A stretch of 64,000 nt of DNA from Hirundichthys speculiger (Eukaryota; Chordata; Actinopteri; Beloniformes; Exocoetidae). The position numbers and the translations under genes were made by a program. Positions 32,620 to 44,849 of this stretch are shown here, one piece after another. Location: positions 1 to 64,000 of the forward strand of contig JAGFBZ010002020.1 in the NCBI GenBank assembly GCA_018398805.1, given 5' to 3'. Within the stretch, counting starts at the first letter, position 1. Each line of letters opens with the position of its first letter. The notes beneath the pieces were generated by a model that was not told where the DNA came from, ran no database searches, and worked only from the letters and a program-made list of their open reading frames with translations.

Positions 32620-34080
32620 TTTTGCTTGCTTCTTCCTCTTCATTATCTTCCTCATTTTGCTGTATTTAGGTTCCTGTTAATTTACTGTAACTGGAATTTA
32701 TCTGACAGCTTAATTTAGAAGTTAACTGCAGTTGACATGTTTCAGTTGTTCAACACATTCCGCTAAGATCTTTTACTAAATTCTGCTGCATTTGAAGACC
32801 TTTCAACATCCATCCATTATCTATACCCTCTTAATTCACTGCAGGGTCACGGGGATCTGCTGGAGTTTATCCCAGCTCACTTTGGGCGAAAGGAAGGGGT
32901 ACACCCTGGACAGGTTGCCAGTCCATCCAGGGCCACATATAGACAAACAACCACGCACACTCACAATCACTCCTATGGGTAATTTAGAACCACCAATTAA
33001 CCTGACATGCATGTCTTTGGACTGTGGGAGGAAGCTGGAGTACCCGGAGGAAACCCATGCAAGCACGGGGAGAACATGCAAACTCCACACAGAAAGGGCC
33101 CTGCCAAGGTTCGAACCAGGAACCTTTTTGTGAGGCAACAGTGCTGACCTCTAGGCCACCGTGCTGCCCCAACATATTATTCTAATTTTTTTCTGAATGT
33201 TACAAAAGTTGTAACTATTTCTGCCATCCGTGGGCAATCTCAACAGTTCTGCTATAAAAATATTCAGCTCATTTTAAAGATTTATGCTTTCACTTCTGCT
33301 TTATCAGATCTTTATGCCTTTAAATATGCTTTACTTTAATACATTTATGGGCCTCATTAGGATTTCACCAATTAGAAGTATTTTCTTTTACCTTTACTTT
33401 TACTCATAATAAAACAACACAACTCTTTATATCCAATACTTTTCTCTCTTAGCTTCGGTTGACATGTTTCAACTGTTAAGACATTCTGCTAAAATGTTTA
33501 GCTAAAGTCTTTTACTTCAGATTTTTCTACTCCTGTCTTTCACATTTTGAATACATTTAGCCTTCTTCTGAATGTAATACAAGTTTTCTATACTTTTGCA
33601 TTCTTTCGGCAATTTCAACAGTTCCTGTATGAAAATGTTCAACTCCTTCTTGAGATTTATGCCTTATCTTCTGGTTTTTCAAATCTTTATGCTTCATTTT
33701 AATACATGTATGTAAGTGTTATGCCAATTTGCGAGTATTTACTGTTCAATCCTCCTACCTTAACTTCATTCAGCATGTTGCTCCCCTAACTGTGTGTTTG
33801 GCATGTTTAAACTGTTCAGTACATTGTGCTGAGAGCTTCTGCTAAGTTCTGCTACATTCAAGATTATTCAGTTGAGATTTTAATTCGTGCTCTTCAAATG
33901 TGTAAACTTTTGAGCAGAGTTCAGGTAAATAATTCATCTTACAGCATTCACACCTGCATTTTCACAGGAAATGCTAATTTTTCTGCCTACGTTTGTGTTG
34001 CTCTAACAACAGTGGGAATGCAGAGGCTTCATTTTTGTCTCTCTCACTGTCTCTGTCTACAGTGAAGTGTTTGCTATGCG
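32620..34080. repeat. diverged AT-rich repeat, about three units
   Basis: Similar phrases recur: GACATGTTTCAGTTGTTCA (near 32733), GACATGTTTCAACTGTTAAG (near 33461) and GGCATGTTTAAACTGTTCAG (near 33799), each followed by a CATTC/TGCTAA stretch. A second shared part, GATTTATGC...TCAAATCTTTATGC, occurs near 33275 and 33655 and has a relative near 24105-24160 on the far side of the hAT. A SINE interrupts the first unit. No ORF or family recognised. Confidence 0.55.
32807..33170 (-). repeat. full tRNA-derived SINE
   Basis: On the minus strand it starts GGGGCAGCACGGTGGCCTAG (A-box region), has the B box GGTTCGAACC, then the TTTGCATGTTCTCCCCGTGC and TCCAAAGACATGCATGTC body, and ends with AATGGATGGATG tail repeats. 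This is the widespread teleost GGGCGGCACGGTGG SINE; A and B boxes are internal pol III promoter elements. It appears complete and only slightly diverged. Truncated relatives lie at 11801, 44850, 46430, 47752 and 52505. Confidence 0.85.
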
Positions 34081-37052
34081 TGATTACATTACACCAGCCA
34101 CCTTAACTTACCAGACAGCTGCTGGCTTGTGTTGGGCTATACATCTGCCGTGCAGATTTGATGGCTTTGCAGGTGAGACTCACACAACAACATAAAACAT
34201 CAATAAATCCTGCTGCCATGGCATGATGGCATACATGGTGTTGAATGGAAATTCTCAACAATTCAGTGAGGGTATAGACACACGTGGTTTTCTTTTTTTT
34301 TAGCTTGTGGGTGTCTGTTGTGCCATTACTACAGAGAATTTGAAGGTAACAATGTGATTATCAAAGTTAATCTGGTGTCATGCTATATAAGCAAAAAAAA
34401 AAAAAAAAATGCCAGTAGAGAGCAAATTCACTTTGATTAGGAAATGTATTCCAGTTATCTTTCTGTGTTCTGACAATGACTGCAGCCTGTTTTACACATC
34501 AGCACTTAAGTGAAATGCATCTTTTTGTTTCACTGTTTGCTAGTGCTAATTACACACACCTCCCATAAAGAAGGAAAAGGGAGATTGAATGTATTCTAGT
34601 GCCACCACCATTCTTGAAACAATTTCTTTATACAGTAAAGCATGCAGTATAATGACCAGCTCACCTATCTTGTAATGTGTATTCTGTGTTTTCGGATGAA
34701 ATCTGTCCAGTCACAGGGTGCCGAAATGAAGTGGACCTCAGGTTGTGGCTGCAGTATGAAGAAAAACAACACAAAGGGAGAACACCAAATGAGTATCAAG
34801 TCATTAACTATATTCCTGTGTGGTCAACTCCACAGATATATTGTGTGTCTGCTTCCAAGTTTACAATGATACCTTGATCTACGGAACAGAATCTACAGTA
34901 GCACTGCAGCAAGGCAAAGCTCATATTCTTTTCCACAAAGCGTGTGGCTCAGTAATCTTCATCCAGCTCACCAGTTTTATTGATTTCAACTATATGGGGC
35001 TATTAATTGCTTTAACTAGAGCATAAATGCACGTTACTGTCACTTGGCAGGAGAAGAAACAGTAACCAGTGATGTTGCTGTTGAGAAGAATGAAATATCA
35101 CAACATGACAACAATCATCATCAATCATCATCTTCGACCATTTACCAAATACTGTTTAAAATATTGTTTTCCTAAATTAAAAACACGGCTGTAAGTTACA
35201 CACAAATTGGTCAGACTCACCATTTGGCTTTAATCTCTGATGAAATTAGAAAGTTCCCAGTGTTACCATTTAACAGTCATAACAACTTAGCTTTAATGAT
35301 TCAGTGTGTTTAAACGGATACCCTTGAATGTGACATCAATACATGTGCTGTATTTTCATAAACATGAACACAGACGAAAATGGCTGATGTAAACATGTTT
35401 TCCAGATCTTCACTTAGAGTACCAAGGGTAAATAAATGACTGCATATATCAAGCACGGAGAGAATCTTCTGAAGGGGAGCTGCTGAGTTTACTTTAGTGG
35501 CACAGCATAACAAACAAAACGCAGTTCTTCGCTGCATAAACATGCAGCAGCGGAAGGGGAACAAAACTGAGCAGAGTCAGAAAGACTTATGAACGGCATT
35601 TCTGAAAACTGCATAACACTGCAAAGTCAAAAAATGTAGCCTTCATCTGTGAACATCTTCCAGATTGATATGCACGCAAATGGATTCAAAAACTCACATG
35701 CAGACTTATAACTTGCTGAGCTGCACTGCTGCACCTATACATGCTGTGCACAGGCATCCTGTTACTGGAATTCTTTGAGGCTTTTGTGCACCAGGATTTG
35801 TTAATTGGAAATCTGAATTCTTTGAGGCTTTTGTTTTAGTCACATTATTTCTGAACTACTTGTCATGGAATTTGCAGTTTTCCCAGTGAGTGTACAAGCA
35901 CTGCAGCACAGTGGGCCTATTTATTTGCAGAGAGCTACTTTCCATTAAAGCTAGCGGGGAGGCTGTTCCAGCGGGGGAAACTTCCGCTTTGACACGCAGC
36001 CTTTTAGATTGTGTAGAGGAGAAACAGCTTTGTTGTCAGAGGAAAATCAATGAATTTGTCAAAATCTCATATGATCGACATGGTTCTGTCACATGACAGA
36101 TATAACGGCTGAGAGCAGTAAGGAACAACACTCAATCACATTCACCTTAAAAAAAAAAACCCTCTTGGAGTGCGTCTCTTTCAGAAAGATTATATTGATT
36201 TGTGTAAAAATAGTGACATGCCAGAGTGGTCAGGATTATTCTGTAACTGCTCATTGGTAGGTGTTTGAAGAAAATATTCAACAACAAGATAAATACAGAT
36301 AATATCCTGACACAGGTTCTCTTTCACAAAGCCCACAAGGCTCCAGGAATTTTAATTCCAAAAACAGGAACTCTGCCACATCACTAACACTTTACAGTCA
36401 GCAATCAGGTTAAGCACAGTTTTACTCCAGATAAAGATAAAGAGTACAAAGAATGACTGGTATTTCTTCCCGCAGAGCTTCGAAGAGGTGTGTAATTTCA
36501 GTCCTGAAAGCACAGCATAGTGACTGAAACTTAACCTTGCACACAAACCTTTTGGATCAACAAAATTAAGAATTTTATTAAACTGAACTCAGTTTGGTGT
36601 AAAGAAGACTTCTCTACTGTGAGTAGCAGAAAGACAGACTGACAATCTAACTTTGATTTCAGCTGAAGCCATAAGAAAATACTCTCTCTAATAACGCCAA
36701 CTGGGGTCAAAGTCCATAGTTCAGCCTTGGCATGTCATACTGATTCCAAATACAAAAACAAGAAGCTCAAGGTAATCCCTGTCAGACACAGGAACTGGCA
36801 GAGGGAGAAGAGTGGCAAAGCTGAGCATCTCTCTTTCTCACACAAAACACACGAATACACAAAACTGCTCCACAAACTGGAGGCTGCTCCTCAACGTACA
36901 TCTGCTGTGTGTCAGACTCTCAATTAAGTTTTTCCCTTCAGACAACTTACCCACAGAAAGAAAGGTCTCCCTGAATGAGCACAGATCTCTCTACTTCTAT
37001 CAGCCTCTCTCAATGTCCTGCTGTACGAAGCACCTAGTGTAGAGGGTCTAAC
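33171..37052. other. intronic or flanking sequence without recognised features
   Basis: Apart from the AT-rich repeat described to about 34080, I see nothing assignable here. Short open frames (for example around 34640-35030 on the plus strand) have no known motif and no splice-site support. Confidence 0.5.
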
Positions 37053-37126
37053 CTGTTGTGAGATTGCGAATCATCATGAATCAGTTTGCTCGACTCGCTG
37101 CGGAGCTCCAGGTCACATAAATCCCC
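37053..37126 (-). CDS. candidate exon, possibly plekha7 5' region
   Basis: A 74-bp stretch lies between a good acceptor (CATTCATTTCAG) and a good donor (CAACAG|GTTAGA). One frame is open: GDLCDLELRSESSKLIHDDS and five more residues. It exits in phase 2, which fits the entry phase of the plekha7 exon at 18869-18980. It has no clear match to the human WW-linker region, so it may be a fish-specific or alternative exon, or chance. Confidence 0.3.
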
Positions 37127-38257
37127 CTGAAATGAATGTGGCAGGTGAAAAATGCAGAAAGGGTGGCTCATAGTGTCATCCACAAAAATCCGAACGCAGT
37201 GAAGCCAGCTGGATGTGGGCTGAAGGGGGAGCTCTTAATCTCTGCTTTCAGCTGTCCGTGGGAGCTGATGAAAAGACCTATCTCCCCACCAACTGGGGAA
37301 TGCCTCAGTGGCTTATCAGATCTTCGTGATCGCTCCACGTCTCACTCCCTCTTTCACAGAAATACCACTACATCAACTCTTTCAGGAAAATGCAAATAAC
37401 GCAGCAGCTACTAAAGTGACCTACAATGTCTTTGCCATTAGTGGAGCTTTGAAAAATAATTTATCTTTGATCTTTGATGTTAAATTGTCAATGTGCTTTC
37501 AAATTCTTCTGACAGTAACAAGCAATGATTTGTGGATGGATTTTAGGCATGTGTACCGGTGATGTCCTGAGAGCAGCAAAATTGCAATTTCAGTTCAGAA
37601 ATCAAAGGGAAAATTTGCTTTTGCACAATTGTCATGTACAGTCATCATTGTTAAAATCTAATTATTAGCTGCTTCATGTACAATTTCACAAGCGACATCG
37701 ATAAACAGTGGGCCGATCTGTAGTATCCACTAGGGATGTTCCTGGCGACTAATTTCCCTGTCGACTAAATGAAAATTTTAATTAAGACTAGTCGACTAGT
37801 CTAAAAAAAAGGAAAACACTCAGAAAACAGTAAAAATTTAGCACAATTTATTGAAACATCGAAACAAAATTTGAAACATTGTCCCAAAAAATATTGTGTG
37901 TAACAAGAGTTCTTTAAGCCTTTAATCACAATGTTCAACAACCATGTCGGATTTTAAATGCCGCTGAAGTACGAGACACTTTGCACCGTGCAGTATGAAT
38001 GAATGTGAACATGAAGGCAACTCAGTCAAACGTTAACCACCAAAATAAATAAATTGCCTCTGACACATTGAATCTTGCAGATTATCCGACAAAAATGATT
38101 GCTTTAATTCACTTTCAAGTTAATAAAACATCTAAATTATAATTGTATTTCAACCGAAACGAGCAGCATTTTGCGCCGTGCAGTATGAATATAAACCCTG
38201 CACATCCGACAAAAACTCACTTAAAGTTAACAAATAATGTAACATCTAAAAAAGATA

Positions 38258-38436
38258 GGGGCCGCCCCGGTGGCACAGTGGTTAGGGCAGGCGGCCCATA
38301 TACGGAGGCTACAGTCCTTGTGCGGCTGGTCACGAGTTCAACTCCCGGCTCGTCGACCCTTTGCCGCATGTCTTCCCCATTCTCTCTGCCCCCCTTCCTG
38401 TCTCTTCAAGGCCACTAGTGCCAGAAAAAATCTTAA
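38258..38436 (+). repeat. tRNA-derived SINE, second family, copy 1
   Basis: The head GCCCCGGTGGCACAGTGGTT contains a tRNA-like A box, and GGTCACGAGTTCAACTCCCG the B box. The body TTCCCCATTCTCTCTGCCCC and an A-rich tail follow. AAAAAAGATA occurs on both sides (38248-38257 and 38437-38446) as target duplication. The same family occurs at 54834-55050, where its six-C tract is hugely expanded. Confidence 0.85.
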
Positions 38437-39309
38437 AAAAAAGATAAATTGCTGCTGAATATTAAGCTCTATGCAGTTCAATATGAGTGTAAAATTAAAC
38501 AAACATCTAAAATCTCTCAGACCGGACGGGAGAACACGTCTCCAGGTAAACAATGTCAAATCAGCCTGAGTGTGGCTAGCACCGCTAGCATCAGCAGCCG
38601 TCGTCTCGCGCAGATTAACATCCAAATGCTTGAGTCAAATGTGGTTGCGCATTGCTCCAGTTGAGTGATTGTATGCCAGTTGTTTCTGACACAGTCTACA
38701 TACTACCTTGTTTTCATTTTCTAGATTAAAGTACCGCCAAACCGCGCTGGTTTTGCGAGACTATCTTCCCACCGTGCCGTTTTAAAACTCCAGTCTACTC
38801 GAGCATTTCCGCGGGGAGGGGGCTGCTGTCTGACGGCTCTGTAGCCCCGACTAGTGGCGGGAGGCTGTATGACAGTTAAGATTCAAGATTCAAGATTCAA
38901 GATTCAAGTCTCTTTATTGTCATTATGCAGGCATAACGAAATTTTGCACGACTCCCGGCAGGCACACACATAGATATACACATAAAATACACGCATAAAT
39001 AAATCACTCAGATAAATAAAAGAAAATATATACATATGCAAGATAAAAAACAACATTTTTTGTAGATGGTGTTTACAGATTGTACATGTTTATTTACAGA
39101 GAACTGGCTGTGCAGGGGTTGGTGGGAGAGGTGGGTGGGAATGAAAATGAAAATGGGGAGATAAAGTGCAACTTGGTGCAAGTCCTGATTGTGACACAGA
39201 GGTGTGAATCTGTGATGCAGGTAGGTGTGTGTGTTTGAGGGGGTGATTGTGTGGCTGTGGGGGGAGGGACCATGTTTAGAGTTCTGTGGGGGGGTGGGGG
39301 TATGGTGGT

Positions 39310-40770
39310 TCACTGCAGGGGGGCTATGGCTTTCACAGCTCTGGGGAAGAAGCTGTCCCTGAGTCTTTTTGTTGTGGCTTTGATGTTTCTGTACCGCTTC
39401 CCTGATGGAAACGGCACAAACAGTGCATTGCCCGGGTGGGTGGGATCGGCTGCCATGCGTCTGGCCCTCCTCTGGACTCGTGCAGTGTAGACCGAGTCCA
39501 GATCTGGTAGACGGCAGCCCACAATCCCCTGTGCTGTTCTCACCACCCGGGCTAGGTCCTTTTTGTTCTGTGACGTGCAGCTGCCGTACCACACCGTCAC
39601 ACTGAGACACAGGATGCTCTCAATGGTTGCTCTGTAGAAGTTCATGAGCACCTGTGAAGAGAGTCCAGAGCGCTTCAGCTTCCTGAGGAAGAAGAGCCGT
39701 TGTTGGGCCTTCCTCACCAGGTGCGAAGTGTTCACAGACCAGGAGAGGTCAGAGGAAATATGGATACCCAGGGACTTGATGCTGTCTACACGCTCCACTG
39801 CCTCTCCATGTATGCAGAGAGGAGCGTGTTCAGTCTTCCTGGACCTCCTGTAATCCACGATGACCTCCCTGGTCTTGCTGGTGTTCAGGATGAGGTTATT
39901 CCTGCCACACCACTGTGTGAGCCTCTGGACCTCCTCTCTGTAGTGGGTCTCATCGTTGTTGGATATGAGACCCCACACGGTGGTGTCATCCGCGAACTTC
40001 ACAACCATGTTTGTGGAGTGGATGGCAGAGCAGTCCTGTGTGAAGAGGGTGAAGAGGGCAGGGCTGAGCACACAACCCTGCGGTGTCCCGGTGTTGAGGG
40101 TCAGTGGAGCAGAAGTGTACTTCCCTATCCTCACCACCTGGGGCCTGTTGGTGAGGAAGTCACTGATCCAGGAACAGAGTGATGGTGATAAACCCAGGTT
40201 GTGGAGCTTCAGGGCCAACACGTCCGGGAGAACAGTATTAAAGGCTGAGCTGAAGTCCACAAACAGCATCCTGACATAGGTGTTGGGATGCTGCAGGTGG
40301 GTCAGGGCTGTGTGAAGTGCTAGCGAGACAGCATCCGTAGAACGGTTCTCCCTGTAGGCAAATTGCAGACTGTCCAGGCCTGCAGGGGTGACGTCCTTGA
40401 TGTACTTTAGGAGGATACGCTCGAAGCACTTCATGATGACTGGGGTCAGAGCAACAGGACGGTAGTCGTTGAGGCAGGTGATGTTCGTTTTCTTGGGCAC
40501 AGGCACAATGATGGAGGACTTCAGGCAGACAGGTACCACAGAAAGCTGTAGCGACAGGTTAAAAATGTCCAGGAAAACCTCTGCCAGTTCGTCCGCACAT
40601 GACTTCAGGGTCCGACCTGACACCTTATCCGGGCCTGCAGCTTTGTTAGTGTTGATTCTCCTTAGGCTGGAGGTCACCTGGTGCAGCTGCAGGATGAGAG
40701 GCTGATGTTGCGCCTCTGGCTGGGGGGGGGAGTTCAGCCCTTCTGCTGCTTGGAGAGTCAAAGCGTGCAA
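39310..40770 (-). pseudogene. LINE reverse transcriptase
   Basis: A frame of 486 codons holds the RT domain. Motifs in order are [18 protein letters not shown] (block 1), [49 protein letters not shown] (block A), [16 protein letters not shown] (block B) and [15 protein letters not shown] with the FADD catalytic pair. [12 protein letters not shown] follows. The C-terminal end, [15 protein letters not shown], is typical of fish L2/Rex1 proteins. The start codon used here is arbitrary, because a frame change in a nine-base G tract (40722-40730) separates it from the endonuclease. The polymerase part looks complete. Confidence 0.9.
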
Positions 40771-41870
40771 AGAAGTTGTTTAAGGTGTCAGGCAGAGTGG
40801 GGTCATGGCTGACCTGCCGGTCGCTGCGTTTGTAGTCCGTGATTGTCCTGATGCCTTTCCACATGTTGCGTGTGTTGTTGTCCTTGAAGTGCTCCTCAAT
40901 GTGCTGCTTGTGCCTGTGTTTTGCCAGCTGGATCCCCCTTTTCAGTTCTTTGCGGGCCCTGCTGTAAGCCAGTTTGTCTCCGGCTCTGTAAGCTGCATCA
41001 CGGGCTTTCAGCAGGGACCGCACTGTGCCGTCCACCCATGGCTTCTGGTTAGGAAAGACCATGATTGTTTTTGTGGGAAGGACAGCATCAGTGCAGAACT
41101 GGACGTAGGACAGCACAGAAGATGTGTATTCCTCAAGGTCCGCGTCCTCTTTGAATATTCCCCAGTCTGTGTGCTCGAAACAGTCCTGTAGAGCTGAGGA
41201 AGCCTCAGTCCAAACCTGGATGGTTCTGATGGTGGGTTTGGTCCTGCAGATCAGAGGTCTGTATGCAGGGATCAGCTCCACAGAGATGTGGTCTGACATA
41301 CCAAAGTGTGGAGCTGCTGCAGCCTTGTATGCGCCTGGGATGTTGCAATAGACCTGGTCCAGTATGTTGTTGTCTCTGGTCGGAAAGTTTATGAATTTAT
41401 GAAATTTGGGTAGGACAGCTTTTAATTCCACATGATTAAAGTCCCCAGCCACTATCACAGCCGCCTCTGGGTTCGCGTTCATTTGGCCGCTGACCAGGCA
41501 GTACAGCTCCTCCAGCGCTAACTTAGCATTAGCTTTCGGTGGTATGTAGACTGCTATGATCGTGATAGAGCTGAGTTCTCTAACCAGTTTAAAAGGTCTG
41601 CACTTCACTGCCAGATATTCCAGGTCGGGGGAGCAGAAGGTTCCAATTATGCTTGTAGATGTACACCACGAGTTGTGGATGTACAGTGCCAAACCTCCGC
41701 CTCTGGTCTTGTCTGAGGCTGCTGTCCTGTCGGCGCGGAACAGAGAGCGCCCCGCTAGCTCCGCCGCTGCGTCTGGGATGTTGTTGTCCAGCCAGGTCTC
41801 GGTGAAAATTGTTACACAGCTGTCGGTCTTACGTGAGACGATTCTCAGTCTGATTTCGTCCAGTTTGTTG
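40646..41870 (-). pseudogene. LINE endonuclease region
   Basis: The open part 40646-41692 encodes the second half of an APE-type endonuclease. VIVAGDFNHVELK carries the G-D-F-N catalytic motif and FGMSDHISVEL the S-D-H motif. A basic linker follows before the RT. Upstream, near 41770-41810, the minus strand still reads a TETWLD-like motif in another frame, so the N-terminal half is present but shifted. The enzyme would nick target DNA to prime reverse transcription. It is separated from RT by a one-base slip in the C/G9 tract. Confidence 0.85.
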
Positions 41871-42366
41871 GCAAGTTACCTGACGTTGGCGAGGAGGAGA
41901 CTGGGCAGAGCTGGTCTGTGTGGGTTAGCTCGTAGCCTAGCCCGCAGCCCGCTCTGCTTGCCCCGCTTTTGTTTACGGTGTCTCCTCCGTCTCCTAGGCC
42001 ACAGAGGGGGGATGGTGGGAGCCTCCGTGGTCCGCTGTATTTCTGGAGGAATGAAGTCAAGCTTTGAGGGTGCAAAAAGTTCCTACTTTTTCCCCAAATC
42101 CGTCAATTCAGCCTTTCCATATTGTATCAAGGCTTCGAGTGCGGGTGAAAACACAAACAAAAACACGGAAAACAGCAAAAAAAACATAGATAGCCGGGAG
42201 CCTAGAGCCGCTGCGTCCGCACGCGCCGCCATCGTCATCGTTAAGCGGCCTTGTACATGAATAAAACACAAATTGGTTTAAACGACTAATATTTCTGGTG
42301 CCGACTAGAAAGTGGGCGGATGTTTAATCGGTTAGACGACTAATCACGCGCATCCCTAGTATCCAC

Positions 42367-43130
42367 ACAGTCAATGAACAGGTTTAAGCCCGTTTTGTAG
42401 TACAGTTTTCAAATAATGTCTACAACATATCAAACACCAGATAAAACATGGTGTGGACAATTTAAACTCAGATTTTGAGATATTTTGCAAAAAGATATTG
42501 TCTGGAGCTTCTTGAGCTTCTTCGAGAATTCAGCGAATTTCCCCGGTGAGGGATTAGTAAAGTACTATTCTATTTTATCCTAAGACTGCCTTGTACCTAC
42601 GTTTTTGAAACATGGTTCGACAGTAATATTGATGTGTGACGTATGTGAGCAGAAAACATAAACCTAAACCACGGGAAATGAAGACGAAGGTAGTAGGTGA
42701 TACAGCATATTGCTGAACTATGATGATGACAGACAATCACACATTGGTAAATTAATGAATTTGAATTTGTGGTAGCCCCGGCAATTTCATGAATTTCCTA
42801 GGGCATTTTATAGCAGAAAAATGCTCAAATTCACCCTAACTGGTAAATAATTTTAAAATAACAATGTCAGTTAATATAAAAATAAAAAATTTAGAAAAGA
42901 GACAGATGATACAATACGTGATTTATTTAATTACCTTAAATGTTTTTAAGTTATCATTACTACATTATTACTGTATTAATGAGTAAGAATGTCTTTAGAA
43001 TGTGTTTGAGAAGCATATGTTAGCGTATATATTATCATACATAGGCCTTTTAAAACTGCATCAGTAATTCTTGGATTTTTGGGATCCGTGGCAGGAGGAA
43101 GGAACATAACTCCAGTGAATAATAAGGATA
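42367..43130. other. unannotated interval
   Basis: AT-rich sequence between the hAT element and the Tigger-type MITE. I see no exon or repeat in it. Confidence 0.5.
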
Positions 43131-43132
43131 TA

Positions 43133-43810
43133 CAGTGATCCCTTATTTTCGCGGTTAATGGGGACCAGCGACCCCCCGCGACAATCAAAATCCGTGATCT
43201 GGAGCCGGAGCGCCCTCGAGCCTCAATAATGTGTTTAAAATATATTTAAAAAGCCCAAAAAAGTAGCGAGGCACTACAGCGAAACAAGACAAAGGCTCAA
43301 CTGTGGTCTTTCTGTTACCTTCACAGCCTCTGGTCTCTGAACCGTAGTAAACAAACTGCTGGTAATTAGCGGCTAACACGCTAACAACAACAAAACAAAA
43401 AGTCTAGTTTTCTCTCAATGGAACGGGCATTTTATTCTGGCACTGCAGGAACATGTAATATCACACAGGTTGTATTGTTCGGCTCCTGTCGGTTAACAGA
43501 GAATGTAAATCTATACACGCTGGGCTGCTGTTTATGCTCACTCCACTTTTCATCTAACCCCGTTTTCTTCTGCCGTCCCACAACACACACACTCCATTAC
43601 CCATAAGGCCATACCATTACCCATAAGGCCACCTTCTTAAAGGGGCCAGGCTGGCTCACAGCATTTCTTTACTGTAAGAGAACACCACAACATCCTGTGA
43701 CGTTTCCGCGATTTCCTAAAATTTTTTAAATTATATTATATATTTCTGAAAAAAATCCGCGAATAACTAAAACCGCGGAACTTAAACCGCGAAGTGGCAA
43801 GGGATCACTG
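43133..43810. mobile_element. Tigger/pogo-type MITE with TA duplication
   Basis: The ends CAGTGATCCCTTATTTTCGC and GAAGTGGCAAGGGATCACTG are inverted copies, bounded by TA (43131-43132 and 43811-43812). Both ends carry a GCGG...AACTTAAACCGCG-like second motif. CAGTGATCCCT ends with TA targets are characteristic of Tigger/pogo elements. There is no transposase. Confidence 0.85.
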
Positions 43811-44849
43811 TACTGTACATATGGTATGCCCAATGTCTTTCAGAAATAGCCTATGTTTAAATTACATTAAACATATTGTTCAGACAACATCTCTGGAACA
43901 TTCCTCCTGTTTCAATGGACATTTAATATACAAATGAAAACATAAATTGAGAAATATAAATTATCAAATGAAATTAAAAGATAAATAAAAAAAACTTTTT
44001 AATGTATTTTTTCCCCAAAATGCACCAAAAACGAATCGTAACTTGCTCATTTATTTGAACCACATTTAAAAGAAACCATTTTAAATGTTCTCATCAACAT
44101 TATTTATGCTAACGAAGGTTCAGACAGTAGCAGCCGTGCTTGTGTTTAGAAAATACAAACAACACTGTTATGAGAGATTCCATATGAAGATGACTGAGAG
44201 GTGAGAGGCACCGGTAGATGTAAAAGGAGACTTCAAAGACATGGGTACATAATTCCCAGATAAATGAGCTCAAGGTCACAAATAAATTAATGTGGGGTCA
44301 CAAATCATAGCGCCAATATCTACTCAATCATAGTGTCTCAATACCTGTTCAGGTAAAATTAAAGATGTGGCGCGTGTGAATATGAACCTGCCTTTGTGTC
44401 ACTGCATTCTTGCCACTTGAAACTGTTCTGCACTTGGTGACGATGCAGGTGAATGATTATGTGCTGCATCCAAAAAAAAGCATAAATAAAATGAAGAACT
44501 GAACAGAAAAAAATGTAGAACTGCAACAAAGAGAAATGCTTTTTTTCCTGTTGTAAATAATGGCACAACTGCTCGGGAATTGTGAGCAGAAAATTTCGTA
44601 ACTCTGACTATGTAGTCATTCCTGTAAATCACCAGCTCCTTGAATTTTTCTACAACTGAAATGGAAACACCTATAAATATATATGCAACACAGATTATTC
44701 ACCAACGCCCAAAACAAGTGCAGGATGAGCTATGGCTACTTGGTGCCTAACTCCACCAGAGAATAATTCATAAATTACACAAAAGTATTTCTCATTGCAA
44801 AATTTCAAATGACTTAGGTCTTTCAACATCGATAGTATAATACAGAGTA

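Larger units (their letters stand above)
38881..42239 (-). mobile_element. jockey-group LINE (L2/Rex1-like), nearly full length
   Basis: On the minus strand it runs from a 5' end near 42239 through an endonuclease and a reverse transcriptase ORF to a 3' end made of about four 7-bp TTGAATC-type repeats at 38881-38906. GTTAAG on both sides (38875-38880 and 42240-42245) may be the target duplication. Terminal short tandem repeats instead of poly-A are typical of CR1/L2-type elements. Coding capacity is broken by a few one-base frame changes only, so the insertion is young. Confidence 0.85.
37731..42358. mobile_element. hAT element carrying a SINE and a LINE
   Basis: The element begins TAGGGATGTTCCTGGCGACT and ends GACTAATCACGCGCATCCCTA, with exact 8-bp duplications GTATCCAC at 37723-37730 and 42359-42366. 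GTCGACTA/TAGTCGAC-type motifs lie inside both ends. Without the nested SINE (38258-38436) and LINE (38881-42239) only about 1.1 kb of hAT sequence remains, with no transposase I can recognise, so it is a non-autonomous copy. Confidence 0.92.

Noticed and set aside
34640..34880. Two overlapping plus-strand frames, one with several Cys and Trp
   Set aside because: Neither has a known domain nor good splice sites; both overlap in different frames.
38258..38360. tRNA-like A and B boxes
   Set aside because: These belong to a SINE head; there is no cloverleaf with an intact anticodon arm, so it is not a tRNA gene.
38881..38906. Short tandem ATTCAAG repeats that might be read as the start of a repeat array or CRISPR-like structure
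   Set aside because: They are directly adjacent 7-bp units without spacers at the 3' end of a LINE, as expected for this element type.
39700..40279. Long plus-strand frames of about 160 and 107 codons
   Set aside because: They are antisense shadows of the LINE reverse transcriptase on the minus strand.
41556..42260. 234-codon plus-strand frame
   Set aside because: It is antisense to the 5' part of the LINE, where GC content keeps frames open.
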